NCBI RefSeq assembly: GCF_037975245.1 | Contig: NC_092569.1 | Coordinates: 19,461,501 to 19,525,500 of the forward strand | Source of the DNA: Apostichopus japonicus | Taxonomy: Eukaryota; Echinodermata; Holothuroidea; Aspidochirotida; Stichopodidae | Direction: 5' to 3' | DNA length: 64,000 nucleotides | Part shown: piece by piece, positions 50,701 to 62,361 of the stretch | How the letters are laid out: each line of letters opens with the position of its first letter | How positions within the stretch are numbered: position 1 is the stretch's first letter | Notes under the pieces: model-generated | What the model was told of the DNA's origin: nothing | Database searches by the model: none | What the model saw: the letters and a program-made list of their open reading frames with translations, nothing else | Program-made: the position numbers and the translations under genes

Positions 50701-53700
50701 TTCTTTTCCGAAATTTATAGAAAATGTCAACCAAACACCAAACCAATGCTTGAAGTTCTAACCCTTTATTTAGTCAAATTAGTTATGTTTCGTTACAGAG
50801 TTCATGATATGAATAGCTAATTTTAAAGTATTTTTTTTTGACAGGCGGCACAGTTCCTTCTGACTGTAAAGAACTGTACAACAATGGCGAGAGAACAAGT
50901 GGCGTCTATGAAATCAAACCCACAATTTGGCCTGACTCTCCGTTTGAAGTTTACTGTAATATGTCTGACGGGGGAGGCTGGACGGTAAGTGTGACAGTTT
51001 TTCTTAAACCAGTTACCCGCAAGCTTTTAGGTAGACGACACACAAGTCATCCATGAATACCAAACCACGACCCACCAACGCCCAATCCCTCATAACGGAC
51101 GTTCAAAATACATAAAAGCTAGTTTGGATTGTGAATATGATGTTCGATTTGATACAAGCTAGTTTAAACAACGTTGCCGTATGTAGAACACGGGATTAGG
51201 CTGCCCTTAAGGACGGAGAAAGTTGAATGCCTAATTTATTGCCACTAGGAGCGCATTCCCTAAGAGGAGGCATTCTCTATGTTGTGTTAGTACTTTCAGG
51301 AATTTATTATTAGAAACTTTACATATTGGTTGTTCTTTGGATGAGGGTTGATTTTTGTTGTTTCATTATATTAACGGGCAATAGTTATGGCATCAATATA
51401 TAAAAATATTGGTGGTAAGAACCACTTCTAAATGACTGTAATGATGTAATACATGTATGTTCCTTAATAACTGAATATTTACTTTGATTGTTTTAGGTAT
51501 TCCAGCGTCGCGTTGATGATTCACAAGACTTTTATCTTTATTGGGATGACTACAAGATTGGCTTTGGTAATCGAAGTCGGAACTTTTGGCTCGGAAATGA
51601 AAAGATATATAGCTTGACAAACCAAAGACAATATGAACTCCGGATCGACTTTGTTGACTACGGTGGTGCTCCTTACTACGCCAAATACGAGTTCTTTCGT
51701 ATCAGTGACGAGAACGATAACTTCAGGCTAGATGTTGGAGATTATTCTGACGGAGATGCAGGTAGGTTAATATCTCCCGAATTATCAAACCTATCATGTT
51801 ATTTTCGTCAGTTTAACATTATATATCATGTTTATTTTATAACGAAGTGTTTATTAAGAAGTATGTAGAACTATTTGTATGATATAATTCACTATCCAAT
51901 CACTTACTAGTTTATACACAATGTTTTGTCTTTGCTGAAAATAACGAGATTAACTCGACGGCAGATCCTGGTGACTTACTGTGGTAATAGTTTGTTGGTC
52001 CAAGGAAAAAGCATATATCTATTAGGAAGGAATCTCTGGCCACATAGCTGGACCTTTGGACCTAAGAACACTCAAAATCAAGACACTTCAGTTAGTAACA
52101 TATAAACCCGCCATATCATACAGTACCTAATTATGTCTATACTTCTTTGCATAACTTATATTTGACGAGATAGACCGAATACTAGCAGTAATTGTTAATG
52201 TAATTAGACATGTAATGTAACGACCAAATAGTTTTACAAATCCATTAATCAAAGGAAAATATGGAAATATCACAGGGTATGATGATTATGGACCCTACGC
52301 AAATCTTCACGCAAATGTACGCGCATATAATTTAATTTCACTGGGCTGGACTCCCGGGTAGCTCGTTTTAGAGAGTACGATAACAGATCTTGCACTTTGA
52401 GTTGGTTTAAGTGGTAGGCTAACAATTCTAGAAATGAACGATTCGTTTAAGTTGATCTTTATTGATTGATTTATTTACTCCTTCTTCTATCAAATTTATG
52501 TTAGCAGTAAGTGATGTAAGCAAAGATATCACATTTATTCATACCGCCAGCATGCTAGGTGAAAGTAACGATGATGAGATTATTCTCGTTCGAATACAAA
52601 ACAACTGCAGTCGACATGCGTGCTCGCCTAGAATAGCTATACGTCATGAAATATCATTGTATTTATTATTATTATTATTATTATTTAGGTTTTACAGTCT
52701 TGTTCAGGGCTATGACCCTCTTTCACGACTTTACAACTTAACCCAACTTAACCCATTGGTAAGTTGTCATACCTACACACCAAAGTGTGCACAATGCAAT
52801 CAACCTTTCTTGGGGCACCACAGTGCACCACAAACACGTGTCCCCCGGGGGACTTCCCATAGGGTGCAGCCACAAACCGGCGCACGCAACTATATTTAAA
52901 AGTTACCTCGCAAGTCCCCATTTATACACCTGGGCAGTGGCGTAGGAAGGTACTTTTGAGTGGGGGGCTGAAAACTGATGGCCGGCCTGGGGGAGGGGTC
53001 TAAGGGGAGGGGGTGTCCCCCTCCCCTTTGGAATTTTTTTGCATTTCCAGGTGGCCTCAGATGCAATTTGGTGCAATATAGCACACTTCAACACCCACTC
53101 CATTTTGTAAAGAATTTTGCATTTTCACCTGGCCTTAGATGCAATTTGGTGCTTCAAATGAGATTTTTTTCTCATTTGGAAATGAAAGAGGGGTTTTCTG
53201 ACTTGCGGAGCGGGGGGGGGGCGGAACGATACTTCCGCCCCCATATTTTTCACGGGGGGGGGGGGCTGGCGCCCCCAGCCCCCCGGTTCCTACGCCCTTG
53301 CACCTGGGTGAAGAGAGGCAATTTAGATAAAGCGCTTTGCCTTAGAACACAACGCAATGAGCTGGCCAGGACTCGAACCTGTAATCATAAGATCAAAAGT
53401 CCACTGCCTTAACCACTTGACCACAACGCCCTCGTAAGTGATATAAAAAAAGGGGGTGCTTCAAGGAGCTCACAGCATAAATTAAATACATTCTAAACTA
53501 TTATATATCAAAAAGTAAACCAAATACACCGTAGCCAGCGCTGTTGTAAAGGAAAGCCGGATCATTTGTAATGTTACACTGAAATAGAACTGTTGCGCAT
53601 GACAATTGTCCTCTATTTCCAGTTTTTAAAAACTTATAGATAAAAATCAAATCAGATAAAAAGATGACAAAAAAAAAACATAAACAATTAGGACACATGA

Positions 53701-54366
53701 ATGAACTTGGTTTAATTATGAATATTACCATGACAGTAGCGCATACCTCTACCATGTAGGATTTTTTGGTTTTTGTGATGTCGTCATGAAAGAAAATTCG
53801 TTACAAAAAACAAAACAAAAAGAAAACTAAACGCTTTCACAATATTAACAATAGTTCAGCAACATAATAAGTCAAACATAATATTTGATAACCCCTTTTC
53901 CTTCCCCCTTCCCTTTCTACATATTTTCGTTTTTAATAATCATAGATAATACACGAAGTTTAGTTTAACACACGTTAATCCAAACCACATATAATATGAA
54001 ATATCGTAATTATTGGAATAACATTTTGCTAAGTATACTGAATCGATACAATGATTACATTTTTAAATTTCTTACTGTCTCTTCTCATTTTATTTTTATT
54101 CAACAGGTGATTCGCTGACCTACCATGATGACCAACCGTTCACTACACGAGACAACGATAACGATGACTATGACTATACTTTCTTTAGCTCTGAAAATAA
54201 CAACATAGCCCGTTATTATGATGGTGCATGGTGGTACGGTTATTATTATTATTCATCTCTAAACAGTCCCTATGGGGGTTATTACTTTTATTGGGGTACC
54301 CTTCCAGTTTATAATTACATTAAATTTACAGAGATGAAAGTTCGCGCAATCGATGAAGAACCATGA
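44700..54366 (+). CDS. Gene C: secreted protein with two directly joined FReD pieces (7 exons)
   Basis: Exons: 44700-44783, 48088-48133, 49253-49419, 49919-50183, 50845-50984, 51497-51761, 54107-54366. Total 1227 nt, 408 aa plus TGA, all phases consistent. It has the same signal peptide exon as gene A and the same two-exon partial FReD. FReD 2 then follows directly, because the TIL exon and the EGF half of the next exon are missing. The junction reads NRTVG/GGTVPSDC. The shortened fifth exon uses a tract of nine T followed by gacag as acceptor, at the phase needed. The last exon is Tyr-rich and lacks the usual Cys pair. Expression cannot be judged from sequence. Confidence 0.8.
48088..48133 (+). 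CDS. Gene C exon 2: short linker
   Basis: SNQQLFVGATEGKVH plus one base, 46 nt, between tttactcag and gtgagtg. Confidence 0.75.
49253..49419 (+). CDS. Gene C exon 3: N-terminal part of FReD 1
   Basis: It reads YPRDCHEVLHRC, SSGVYLIKPDG, PFEVYCDNSVDDGGWT, 167 nt, with acceptor tttacag and donor gtacgt. All expected FReD start motifs are intact. Confidence 0.85.
49919..50183 (+). CDS. Gene C exon 4: middle part of FReD 1
   Basis: IIQRRFDGSINFNRSWEDYQ, GFGFLSSELWIGNKRLSYLT and YQLRIDLTTTNGSSFYVTYD, 265 nt, ending at phase 1 before gtaaat. It is almost identical to gene A exon 4. Confidence 0.85.
50845..50984 (+). CDS. Gene C exon 5: shortened exon holding only the start of FReD 2
   Basis: It starts at gcggcac after a T-rich acceptor and reads GGTVPSDCKELYNN, RTSGVYEIKPT, FEVYCNMSDGGGWT, 140 nt (phase 1 in, phase 0 out). 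It corresponds to the last 140-150 nt of gene A exon 6. The intron sequence just upstream matches that before the TIL exon of gene A, so roughly 700 bp present in A are absent here. Confidence 0.8.
51497..51761 (+). CDS. Gene C exon 6: middle part of FReD 2
   Basis: VFQRRVDDSQDFYLYWDDYK, GFGNRSRNFWLGNEKIYSL and FRISDENDNFRLDVGDYSD, 265 nt, from ttttag to gtaggt. Confidence 0.85.
52660..53434 (-). mobile_element. tRNA-derived SINE in the last intron of gene C
   Basis: On the minus strand the head (about 53434-53350) has box A (tggtcaagtgg) and box B (ggttcgagtcc) with a degenerate tRNA fold. It is followed by gcaaagcgctttatctaaa, and the tail ends in aat repeats at 52664-52686. The paralogous site in gene A (about 10865) lacks it. 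The target duplication is not clear. Confidence 0.75.
52935..53300. mobile_element. 366-bp hAT-like MITE nested in the SINE
   Basis: The ends CAGTGGCGTAGGAA and CAAGGGCGTAGGAA (reverse complement of the right end) are inverted repeats. The 8-base duplication cacctggg flanks it at 52927-52934 and 53301-53308. Eight-base duplications and CAGNGGCGTAG-type ends are typical of hAT elements. It has no coding content. Confidence 0.85.
54107..54366 (+). CDS. Gene C exon 7: tyrosine-rich C-terminal part of FReD 2 and stop
   Basis: It starts GDSLTYHDDQPFTTRDNDND, contains GAWWYGYYYYSSLNSPYG and ends FTEMKVRAIDEEP, TGA. About 16 of 85 residues are Tyr, and no Cys is present in the exon. It is shorter than exon 8 of A (89 codons) and B (91 codons) through indels in the Tyr-rich loop segments. 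Confidence 0.85.
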
Positions 54367-54834
54367 AGACCCACAACGGAGTGTATGGAACTATAGCACA
54401 AGAACAGTTAACAACAGTTCAAATATATTGATGAATTGGCTCTATGTTTGTGTATCGCCATGACAATGATTTTATCATAAATTATGTTACAAAACATGCT
54501 GACTCCTTTTTTTCTCTTTTAGTTTAGTGTAAAATTAGACAGAATTTCCATTCCATGCAAATGATTGGTAACTATGCACTATGGTTTGTGAATTGCTTAC
54601 AAAATGTGTCCCCCCCTAATGTTCTCAATGTTTCTACTTTTAAGTTCTGTTAATTTTTGAAACACAGAAATCAAAAGAGAGACAGTTGTTAGTTTAAAAT
54701 AATAAACGAAAGGCCATTATATAAGCAAACATGGTGATACCTTTCAGAGCTTGTGGTTTGCAGAATTCTATCGAAATTAGACCATTGTGTCTTCTGTTCA
54801 CCTTTCTGTTTAATGTATTTATATAACACCCCTC

Positions 54835-55320
54835 AAATCGTCACACGTTCATAGTAGTTATAAATACGCCTACTACTCTAACTCTAACATGTTTATAGTC
54901 GATTTTTTTTTAAATACACCTAACCCTAACATGTTTATATATGTTTTTAAATACGCCTACTCCTAACTTATTTATAGTAGTTATAACGTACACCTTACCC
55001 TTACATGTTTTTAAAAACACCTTAACCTAACATGTTTTAAAATACGCCTAACTCTAACATGTATAGATATGTTTTTAAATACGCCTACTCCTAAACTTAT
55101 TTATAGTAGATATGAAATGCACCTTACCCTAGCATGTTCTTAAATATACCTTACCCTAACATGTTTTAAAATTCGCCTAACCCTAACCTGTTTATATATG
55201 TTTTTAAATACGCCTACTCCCAAACTTATTTATAGTAGATATGGAATGCACCTTACCCTATCATGTTCTTAAATACAGCTTACCCTAACATGTTTTTAAA
55301 TACGCCTTACACTAACTTAT
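54835..55320 (+). repeat. Telomere-like minisatellite after gene C
   Basis: It holds units such as aaatacgcctactcctaac and caccttaccctaacatg, aligned with the array after gene A. Confidence 0.7.
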
Positions 55321-55784
55321 TACTTTAATACTTTCAACTGAAACTTTCTAATCGGCGATATTTTTCTTAAGGTACAAAATGAATTTCTAGCTTACTTTAT
55401 ACGTAAAACATTTAACTTAATTGATAGACTATCTCACTGGGGAGGGAATTCACAACTTCCCGTTTGCTTTATTTTCTATGTTTTTCTTTCACCACTATTA
55501 AAGTCTCGAACAAATTCAATGGAGCGCCCCCTTTAAATATTGTTAATTACTCAAACCCGTATGGTGGCATAAGTGTTATATAGTGTAGTTCCTAACGCTC
55601 TAATCTCCAGAACAAGCGGCTGGTTTGAAGATAAGTCGAAGATAGAAACGGGAACACACACGCCCCTAGGAGGTGAAGTAGGCATCCGGCTCTTAAAAGA
55701 TTCCAACCATTTTCTAGGTTGTAAATATGTAAATATAACCTTAAAGATGTGATATTAAATACATTTTTGCAACTAAAACAATAC

Positions 55785-57918
55785 CAGGTGCGTATCCAGG
55801 GGGGGCGTTGGGGGCGCGCGCCCCCCGGGTAAGAAAAAGAGAAGAGAAAAAAAGAGAAGAAAAAAGGAAAAAGAGGGGAAAAAAGAGGAGGAGGAGAGGA
55901 AGGAAGGGAAAAGAAAAAGAAGAAAGAGAGAAAAAGGAGAAAAAGAGGGAGCAAAAGCAAAACGCGAAGACATCGGGAAGAGAAAGAAGAACAGTGACAT
56001 CATTACAGCGCTGAAGGGTAGCCAGTGACGGATCAATGATTTCGTAAAAGTGTGACTCACCCTACCCCTTACACCGACAACTCCATTTTTTGACGTTGAA
56101 CTTTCCATTTTCCTCTCTCACTAATGATCTATATATATACTATATATGGTCTATCATAACGCGTGTGTAGAATTGTGCTATGAAACCAACTGTGGCTGGT
56201 CTCGAACTCGACCGTGTCGTCGGGGAACATGACTCATTTTGGGATGGGGGCGACCGCCCGCCCGCCCCCCCCCCCATTTAGCATTTTTTTAAATGATATC
56301 GCTAAGTAATTTCAAAATAGAAAGTGCTTAGAGGCAACTTATAAGGCCTGGGAAGTGTCATTTCCAGCGATCTGGGAGACATTTTCGGCCAAAATTTGCT
56401 TGTACGCTTCGCGCCAACCTATGGTGGCGCTACGCTTAGATAATTTGCCTACAGGCTTCGCCCCTCCCTTGGCAAATTCCTCGCTACGCGCCTGTTCGAA
56501 TTTGTAACGCAAACAGCAGATATCACATCATATCAGTGAGCATGAAAATGGCGTTCCAGGATGAAAAGCCTCAAAATTGTCCGACTTGCCTGAAAAAATA
56601 ACCAAAAATTTTCGCGCGCGAAGCGCGCGTTCAACGTGTTCATGTCAATATCATATAAGCAAGCATTGGTTATTACATCGCATGCAATCATGTACCGTAC
56701 GGTCCGTTCAAATGGCGCAGTATACCGCGGGATGCTAATGTAAACAACGACATGTCTCATGTAGATGTATAAAAAGCACCGAGGTCCAATTATGTCAAAA
56801 CTCTCTTTTACATTAGTAATGGCGAATTAGGGCCTGCACCCCCGCCGCGCAGTGGCGGAGCGTCCATATGGTCAGGGGGGGGCGGATGCCCCCCTGACGG
56901 ACTCAAATGGACTGCTGGCGCCTTTTTCAGCTCTTTACCACTTTTTACTTATCTAGATAATTGACTTTTTTTATTGCGCTCTTACCTACTTATTGACATT
57001 TGTCACATTTTGTTGGTGTAATTTGGCGATAACACCTTATTCTTCGTTTATCTGCAAATTAGCCAGGCCCGGAAAGGGTCATTTCCGGCGATCTAGGGAG
57101 TATCTTTACTAAAAAAATTTCTGTACGCTACGCGCCAACCAGTGGTGGCGCTCCGCTTAGATAGTGTCGAAAGCGCCCCTTCAGACCATTCTCGCCACTC
57201 CTGACCAATACCCCTAGCTCCGCCACTGCCGCCGCGCCTCCTACGCCTATGTGTGTAGTGTTCGGTTGAAGGAAATATCTGCTATTTTTTCATTTCCTTC
57301 AACCAAGTTTTATAATAGCCGTTATAACAGGTTTTAATATTTGTACAACAATAAATTAACTGTGTCTGAATTTTCGAAAATTTCTGACCAACAGTCTACA
57401 TCACACTTCCCTCTCCTCGTGCAATTTTGACCGGTCTGTTAGGGGTTGAAGGAAGTTTTTTCTATATTGGTTGTCCATAGATGAAATTTTGTATAACATT
57501 ATGGGTATGTTTTGAAGTGAGTTTATTCACGAGAAATGTGAATTTTCAAATTCTGAACAAATATGGGGCTTAAAACCTTGAAAAGTGGGGCTGACGGGTA
57601 TTGTGGGCCGCGACGTAGAATCACCTACAAAAGCAAAGACCCACAGGAGATGCGATCAGGTCGAACATGATGTGTGCCGGGTTGACAATCTTCAAAAAGG
57701 TTATGGATGGAAAAAAAAACTATTAGGAAATACTTGGTTCTCAGGCAAAAAATGTACATCTGGTTGGTCATTTCAAGCCCGAGAAGTGCCGTTTCCGGTG
57801 ATCTGGGGGGTTTCAAAACAAGAAATTTTCTTGTACGCTGCGCGCCAACCGATGGTGGCGCTCCGCTTAGATAGTAATTCGCGTCCCCCCGGGTTTGAAA
57901 ATCCTGGATACGCGCCTG
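55785..57918. mobile_element. 2.1-kb composite hAT-like element downstream of gene C
   Basis: The ends CAGGTGCGTATCCAGG and CAGGCGCGTATCCAGG (reverse complement of the right end) match at 15 of 16 bases. The duplication aatac flanks it (55780-55784, 57919-57923), and unit A shows the empty site at about 13187. Inside are a purine-rich tract (55826-55960) and three related copies of a segment with cgccaacc..ggtggcgct (about 56340-56480, 57065-57165, 57770-57880), indicating nested related elements. A further hAT-like end (cgctacgcgcctg) is near 56488. No transposase is seen. Confidence 0.7.
56850..57228. mobile_element. 379-bp hAT-like MITE nested in the composite element
   Basis: The ends CAGTGGCGGAGC are perfect inverted repeats over 12 bases. 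The 8-base duplication ccgccgcg flanks it at 56842-56849 and 57229-57236. Confidence 0.85.
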
Positions 57919-57929
57919 AATACGTACCA

Positions 57930-60900
57930 ACATTCATCACGACTATAATAATTCCCCTGTCATAGTACGGTAACAACACATTAATTATTTACTGACGAAA
58001 CATTGTAACACTTTATAAGATTGGTAACTTCTCAAATCTTGGTTACCGTATTCCTCCATCAACGATGATATTCCATTACAAAATGTCTTCATGACTAATC
58101 TCTTATACGTTTCTTTATACGTACCAACTCAATTAAATGGTTTCTCGAAATCCTCCCGAGGGTTTGCTTAAAAGATAAAGAAATGTTTAATTATGGCTTC
58201 ACCTTTTCTTTTCTTTTAACCAAAGTTGCAGTTCAGATTATTCCATGCCCTATGGTATGAATATTGAATACAATTCACGACAAAGTATATTTATTGTATA
58301 CTCTGGCAAATAGATCCCAGCCATCTAGAGAAATAGCATAAAAATGTACTTACATGGAAAAGACTCTTAATTAGTTTCACGACAGCATCCGGAGCTTTCT
58401 CTCCTGACACCTGTCTCCCAACACGATGCGACGACGATAGACCTAAGCACCCAGACAGTGGAAACAAAAATGTACTTTCACAAATTATCTGCTGCCCCAC
58501 ACACTAATAAATAAATGACTTTATACAAACGGCCCAGCTACTAGATTATTATCTCGTGGCTATTTCTGGTGAATAAAGTTACAATCATATGGAGCTTCTT
58601 TAAGATGTATCTCCTCTGTATGGAAACTAATTCGGAGTGACTTCCAAAATATCCCTAATTTCGCCTTCCGAAATAAGAAAGGAAAATTTAAATAACAATG
58701 CCGCACCCGCTTAAGCTGCTTATTTACGTGACCAATTCCGGTCATCAGGATATTTTGAGAACTGGTGTGTATAAAAAAGGTTTTACGCCAATACTCTACA
58801 GATTAAAAAGATGCAAACAAAGCATAACGTGGCGCTTAAATCCAGTCTTTTTATGAAATTTCTTTAGGGAAAACGAAATTAACCAAATACCTGAACATAT
58901 CTAGTCGCGGTATCAATATATCCATTTGTTTTTAATCGCATGAATTACAGCCCATAAGAATACCCGTAACAATGTTAATATATATTATTTTAAATACGAC
59001 TTACCTAGTAGTCGTTATATAAAATGCGCCTTACCCTAACAAGTTTTGTCAAATAGCCTTACCCGATCATGTGTTTAAAAATACCATAACATTTTTTCAG
59101 CGAATGTGTTTAATTAAGCATGAAGAAATACAACTTGTGTCCGCGATTTTTTCAAACTTGTTTATACGAACGTAGTATATATAAATCGTATATCGCATTC
59201 ATTTAACTAATGAGATAGCTATACAGCCCTGTTGATGAGAATCTACAATGACATCTGGTCAGCATAAAAATGATTCCAAAATCATATTACTGTGCCTTGT
59301 ACTCAAACTCAGTTTTAATCAACGACGTATACATATTATTTCAAAGGAGGTGCTTTGTTATTCTAATTTCTCTCGACTCGGGGACTTGTTCTAGATTTTG
59401 CGACGGGTGTCCTGGGCCCCGTTGAGGTGGTCTCAGTTTTACTCGACTGAATGCATCTGAATAATGCCCACACTGAGATTTACACCATCCTCTTCGACCA
59501 GGGTTCTACTAGCCAATGAGATGGGGTGGACATGGAGGCACACATCTGCCAACGATCGACGCTGAATGTTACAATATCTATTTTCTGTAATGGAAATGAG
59601 TTTTCAAATACCGAGTCTAAAACATTGAACCATTGATAACGTACTGATGAAACAACTGTACGGCTTTAATTATCTTTGACTTTATGACCCCATAACGTCA
59701 TCGGGCTCAACCTACTTTATGTACAGGCAATAAACCTCACTCGATGATATCACGTCCATCGGCATTACTGTTTCCTAGCAAGTCAGTTTATTCGCAACAA
59801 TCTGGCAATCCTTTGAACCCCACTGATTGCATGACTATTATGGGTATTTTACATTAATGAGTACTTGTGAAACGTTTAAAGTTTGATATCTCAATCATTG
59901 GTTTGAGAGTTTGTGCCCATTCTTATAGAATTCCCCAAAATGTTGTTATAAGTTTTGTTTTACCTTTGACCCTGTGACGTCATCACTGACAAAGTTACTA
60001 CAAGACATCGCCAGGTACACATCCTACAGGTTCATCGGCTTTAGGTTAAGGAGAAGCAGACTGCCTGGTACACCTTTTTGTTCATACACACACACATAAA
60101 ATCTCGCACACTCATCCCCAATGGCATATCAATTTTAGACGTCTATCTCCCAAATGGTAAATCCACCCCATTTGATGGCATCACACTAAGGAATCCCTCC
60201 TCCAATGTCCACCAGTTTCAGTTACAAGTTCTGCTACAACTTTTATTTAGCCACCTTCCAAAATCCCTTTTCCAACAAAATGGGATGAAGGCTCTGCCTG
60301 CATGGCTCATAATATAGATAGTCTACAATCCTGATCTCCCTCTTTTCCCACACCTCGCACCCCTTTCCTTCCCTTATGTTCCTCACGCTCTTCCCTCTCC
60401 CCTTTCAGTAAAAACTGTTTTCCCATTTCCCCCTCCCTTTCTCACGGTAGCCTATGTAAGTTGCTGAAGAATCAGAAACTGTCTATACATATAGTCAACC
60501 AGGGCAATATTGGCTGATTATACGACTGGAAGTCAAGAAACGTGCTATAGGCTGTAACTATATATTGTCGCTTGGCGATTGATGCACAGCGCCCCTATTC
60601 CATCAGCCAACGCTCGACATACAAAAACAGCTACATACGTACGTGCATGTAGCCTTTGTACAGCTGCATATGTTATTGCGATTTGCTTACCATAGTATCC
60701 TAACCCAATCACACCTCACGGACAGTAAAGATATGACAGAAACCGTTAACAGTAATTAAAATACTATTAAGAGTTAAATTGGGATCAGAATGGCCGCTCT
60801 AGCAAAACCATGGGAGAAAATGGGTCAGAACAACAGAGAGTGTTGTCAACAAGCTGGAAGCAGCATGTAACTGCCTAACCTCGAAATCCTTGGCTTACGT

Positions 60901-61041
60901 TAGCCTAACAACAACTCAATCAGGCCCAATACAAATATACTGTATCATTTGCTATGTTTAGCATAGGCTTATACTAAGTATCGTTTCCTAGGATTTAACT
61001 TTAAGTGATGCGTGAATGATTTAGTCACACTTCAGCCATAA
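57930..61041 (+). repeat. 3' flank of unit C
   Basis: It aligns with 13190-15630 (unit A) and partly with unit B. It includes a CCCTAA-type remnant (58990-59060), pyrimidine-rich tract (60330-60450) and the ATGGCC segment. No convincing gene is present. Confidence 0.55.
60790..60867 (+). pseudogene. Exon-like ATGGCC segment, copy C (frameshifted)
   Basis: Same segment as at 15378 with the one-base loss. The donor is also changed to gtaact, which would weaken splicing. Confidence 0.35.
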
Positions 61042-61984
61042 GACTGACTGGTGGTAATTATTGTAGTGCGCATGCGCGCCACAATATTGGATACCAGCTG
61101 AACATACACTCTTCATAGCAATCTCAAATTCACAGCATGGCTACGCGAACAGTTAATTGTGCACACGTATATATAATCTGTTTTTACCTCCATGATATAA
61201 TAGATCTCCTTGAGTAGCATACTTCTTCAAAACAATACGTAAAATTCTCTACTTTGGTTCGTTATTTTCGAATTGAACCATGGAGGTAAAAACTTACCTC
61301 CATGATTGAACAGACAGGTTACATTTAATCGCATTGGGGTTAACAACATCCTGCAAGAACGTTGCAAGCAACAAATGTTAACCGTTTTTATTCGCAACGA
61401 ATCTGCGTCATCTGTAGTACTTCAGCTCTTGGAACATAGGCACTTGTAACGTTCTTATTGTGGTATGTCAGGTCCGAAACAGGCTTGATTCGTAATCAAC
61501 AGCTTTAGTGGTAATGGTTTTAGTCATAATTTCTTCGTTTGTATTGCAGACGCATGCTGGCTAGAGTACTGTTTATTAACATTAAACAATATAACCTAGC
61601 TTTGGTCCACGTTAAAGGACCAAACGCTAAACTGGCTTCTTTGTGACCGAAAAAACTACAAAAGGGTTGCAGTAACAATTAAAGACTCCTCTATTGAATA
61701 TCAACAACTGCTTACTTTACCTTCACCGCGCACTATGTGACATGTGTTTGTATACAAATACAGTTATTCTAGTAGTGCTTGTAATTGGTGGCCTTGTACT
61801 TTCTATTTGGTCTTATAGAAAAACAGTGTTGAAAGGAACAGCCGTAATATACTCAAAACTGGCCCAACGTTAGTAGGCCTAGGCCTATAGTTGTAGTATC
61901 TGCAGTATTCTAACTACAGTACACTGTACAGTAAGCTAGACATAACAGACTTCATTGGTTATCTTTTTGTTCAAAGAGTTTCAA

Positions 61985-62300
61985 ATTGTTGTTGTTAGTT
62001 GATAAAGCCTTTCATGGCCTAGCCCCGCCCTATTTATGTGAACTGGTTCAGTGGTAAGTTCCTGTTAGAAACCTTCGATCAGGCTATATATACTAGCGAA
62101 AAAGAAGTATGTCACAGAGTCTAAGAGTAACAGAAAATTTCTCAGTTTTTATATAAACATCTTGCTCTTGAAAATTTAGGTCCAGACGTTTCAACGCTCT
62201 TCCTCCAAAGTTTCGTTCTAGTCAATCTCTTAACGTCTTTAAAAGTCTATTCAAAACACATTTATTCAAAACTGCTTTTAAACTCGATTTTGCGTAGTTT
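61985..62300 (+). mobile_element. LINE 3' fragment (L2/CR1-like C-terminal ORF2 piece)
   Basis: It reads KAFHGLAPPYLCELVQW, then after frameshifts RRFNALPPKFRSSQSLNVFK and SLFKTHLFKTAFKLDFA followed by a stop. This is the familiar K.LHGLAPPYL...NSLP...SL..FK..LKTHLF pattern at the end of such LINEs. The paralogous segment before relic 1 (about 23405-23440) lacks it. Confidence 0.7.
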
Positions 62301-62361
62301 TTGTATGTTAAAAGTTTTATAAGTTTCAAAGATTCAACATTATTTTATTATTTGTATTATT

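Noticed and set aside
52978-53412. Plus-strand 144-codon frame
   Set aside because: It crosses from a MITE into a SINE and carries no recognisable domain.
53350-53434. tRNA-like sequence on the minus strand
   Set aside because: Box A and box B are present, but the fold is imperfect and it heads a SINE with an (aat)n tail, so it is not a functional tRNA gene.
55592-56108. Overlapping minus-strand frames rich in Ser, Phe and Leu
   Set aside because: They reflect the purine/pyrimidine-rich tract inside the composite hAT-like element.
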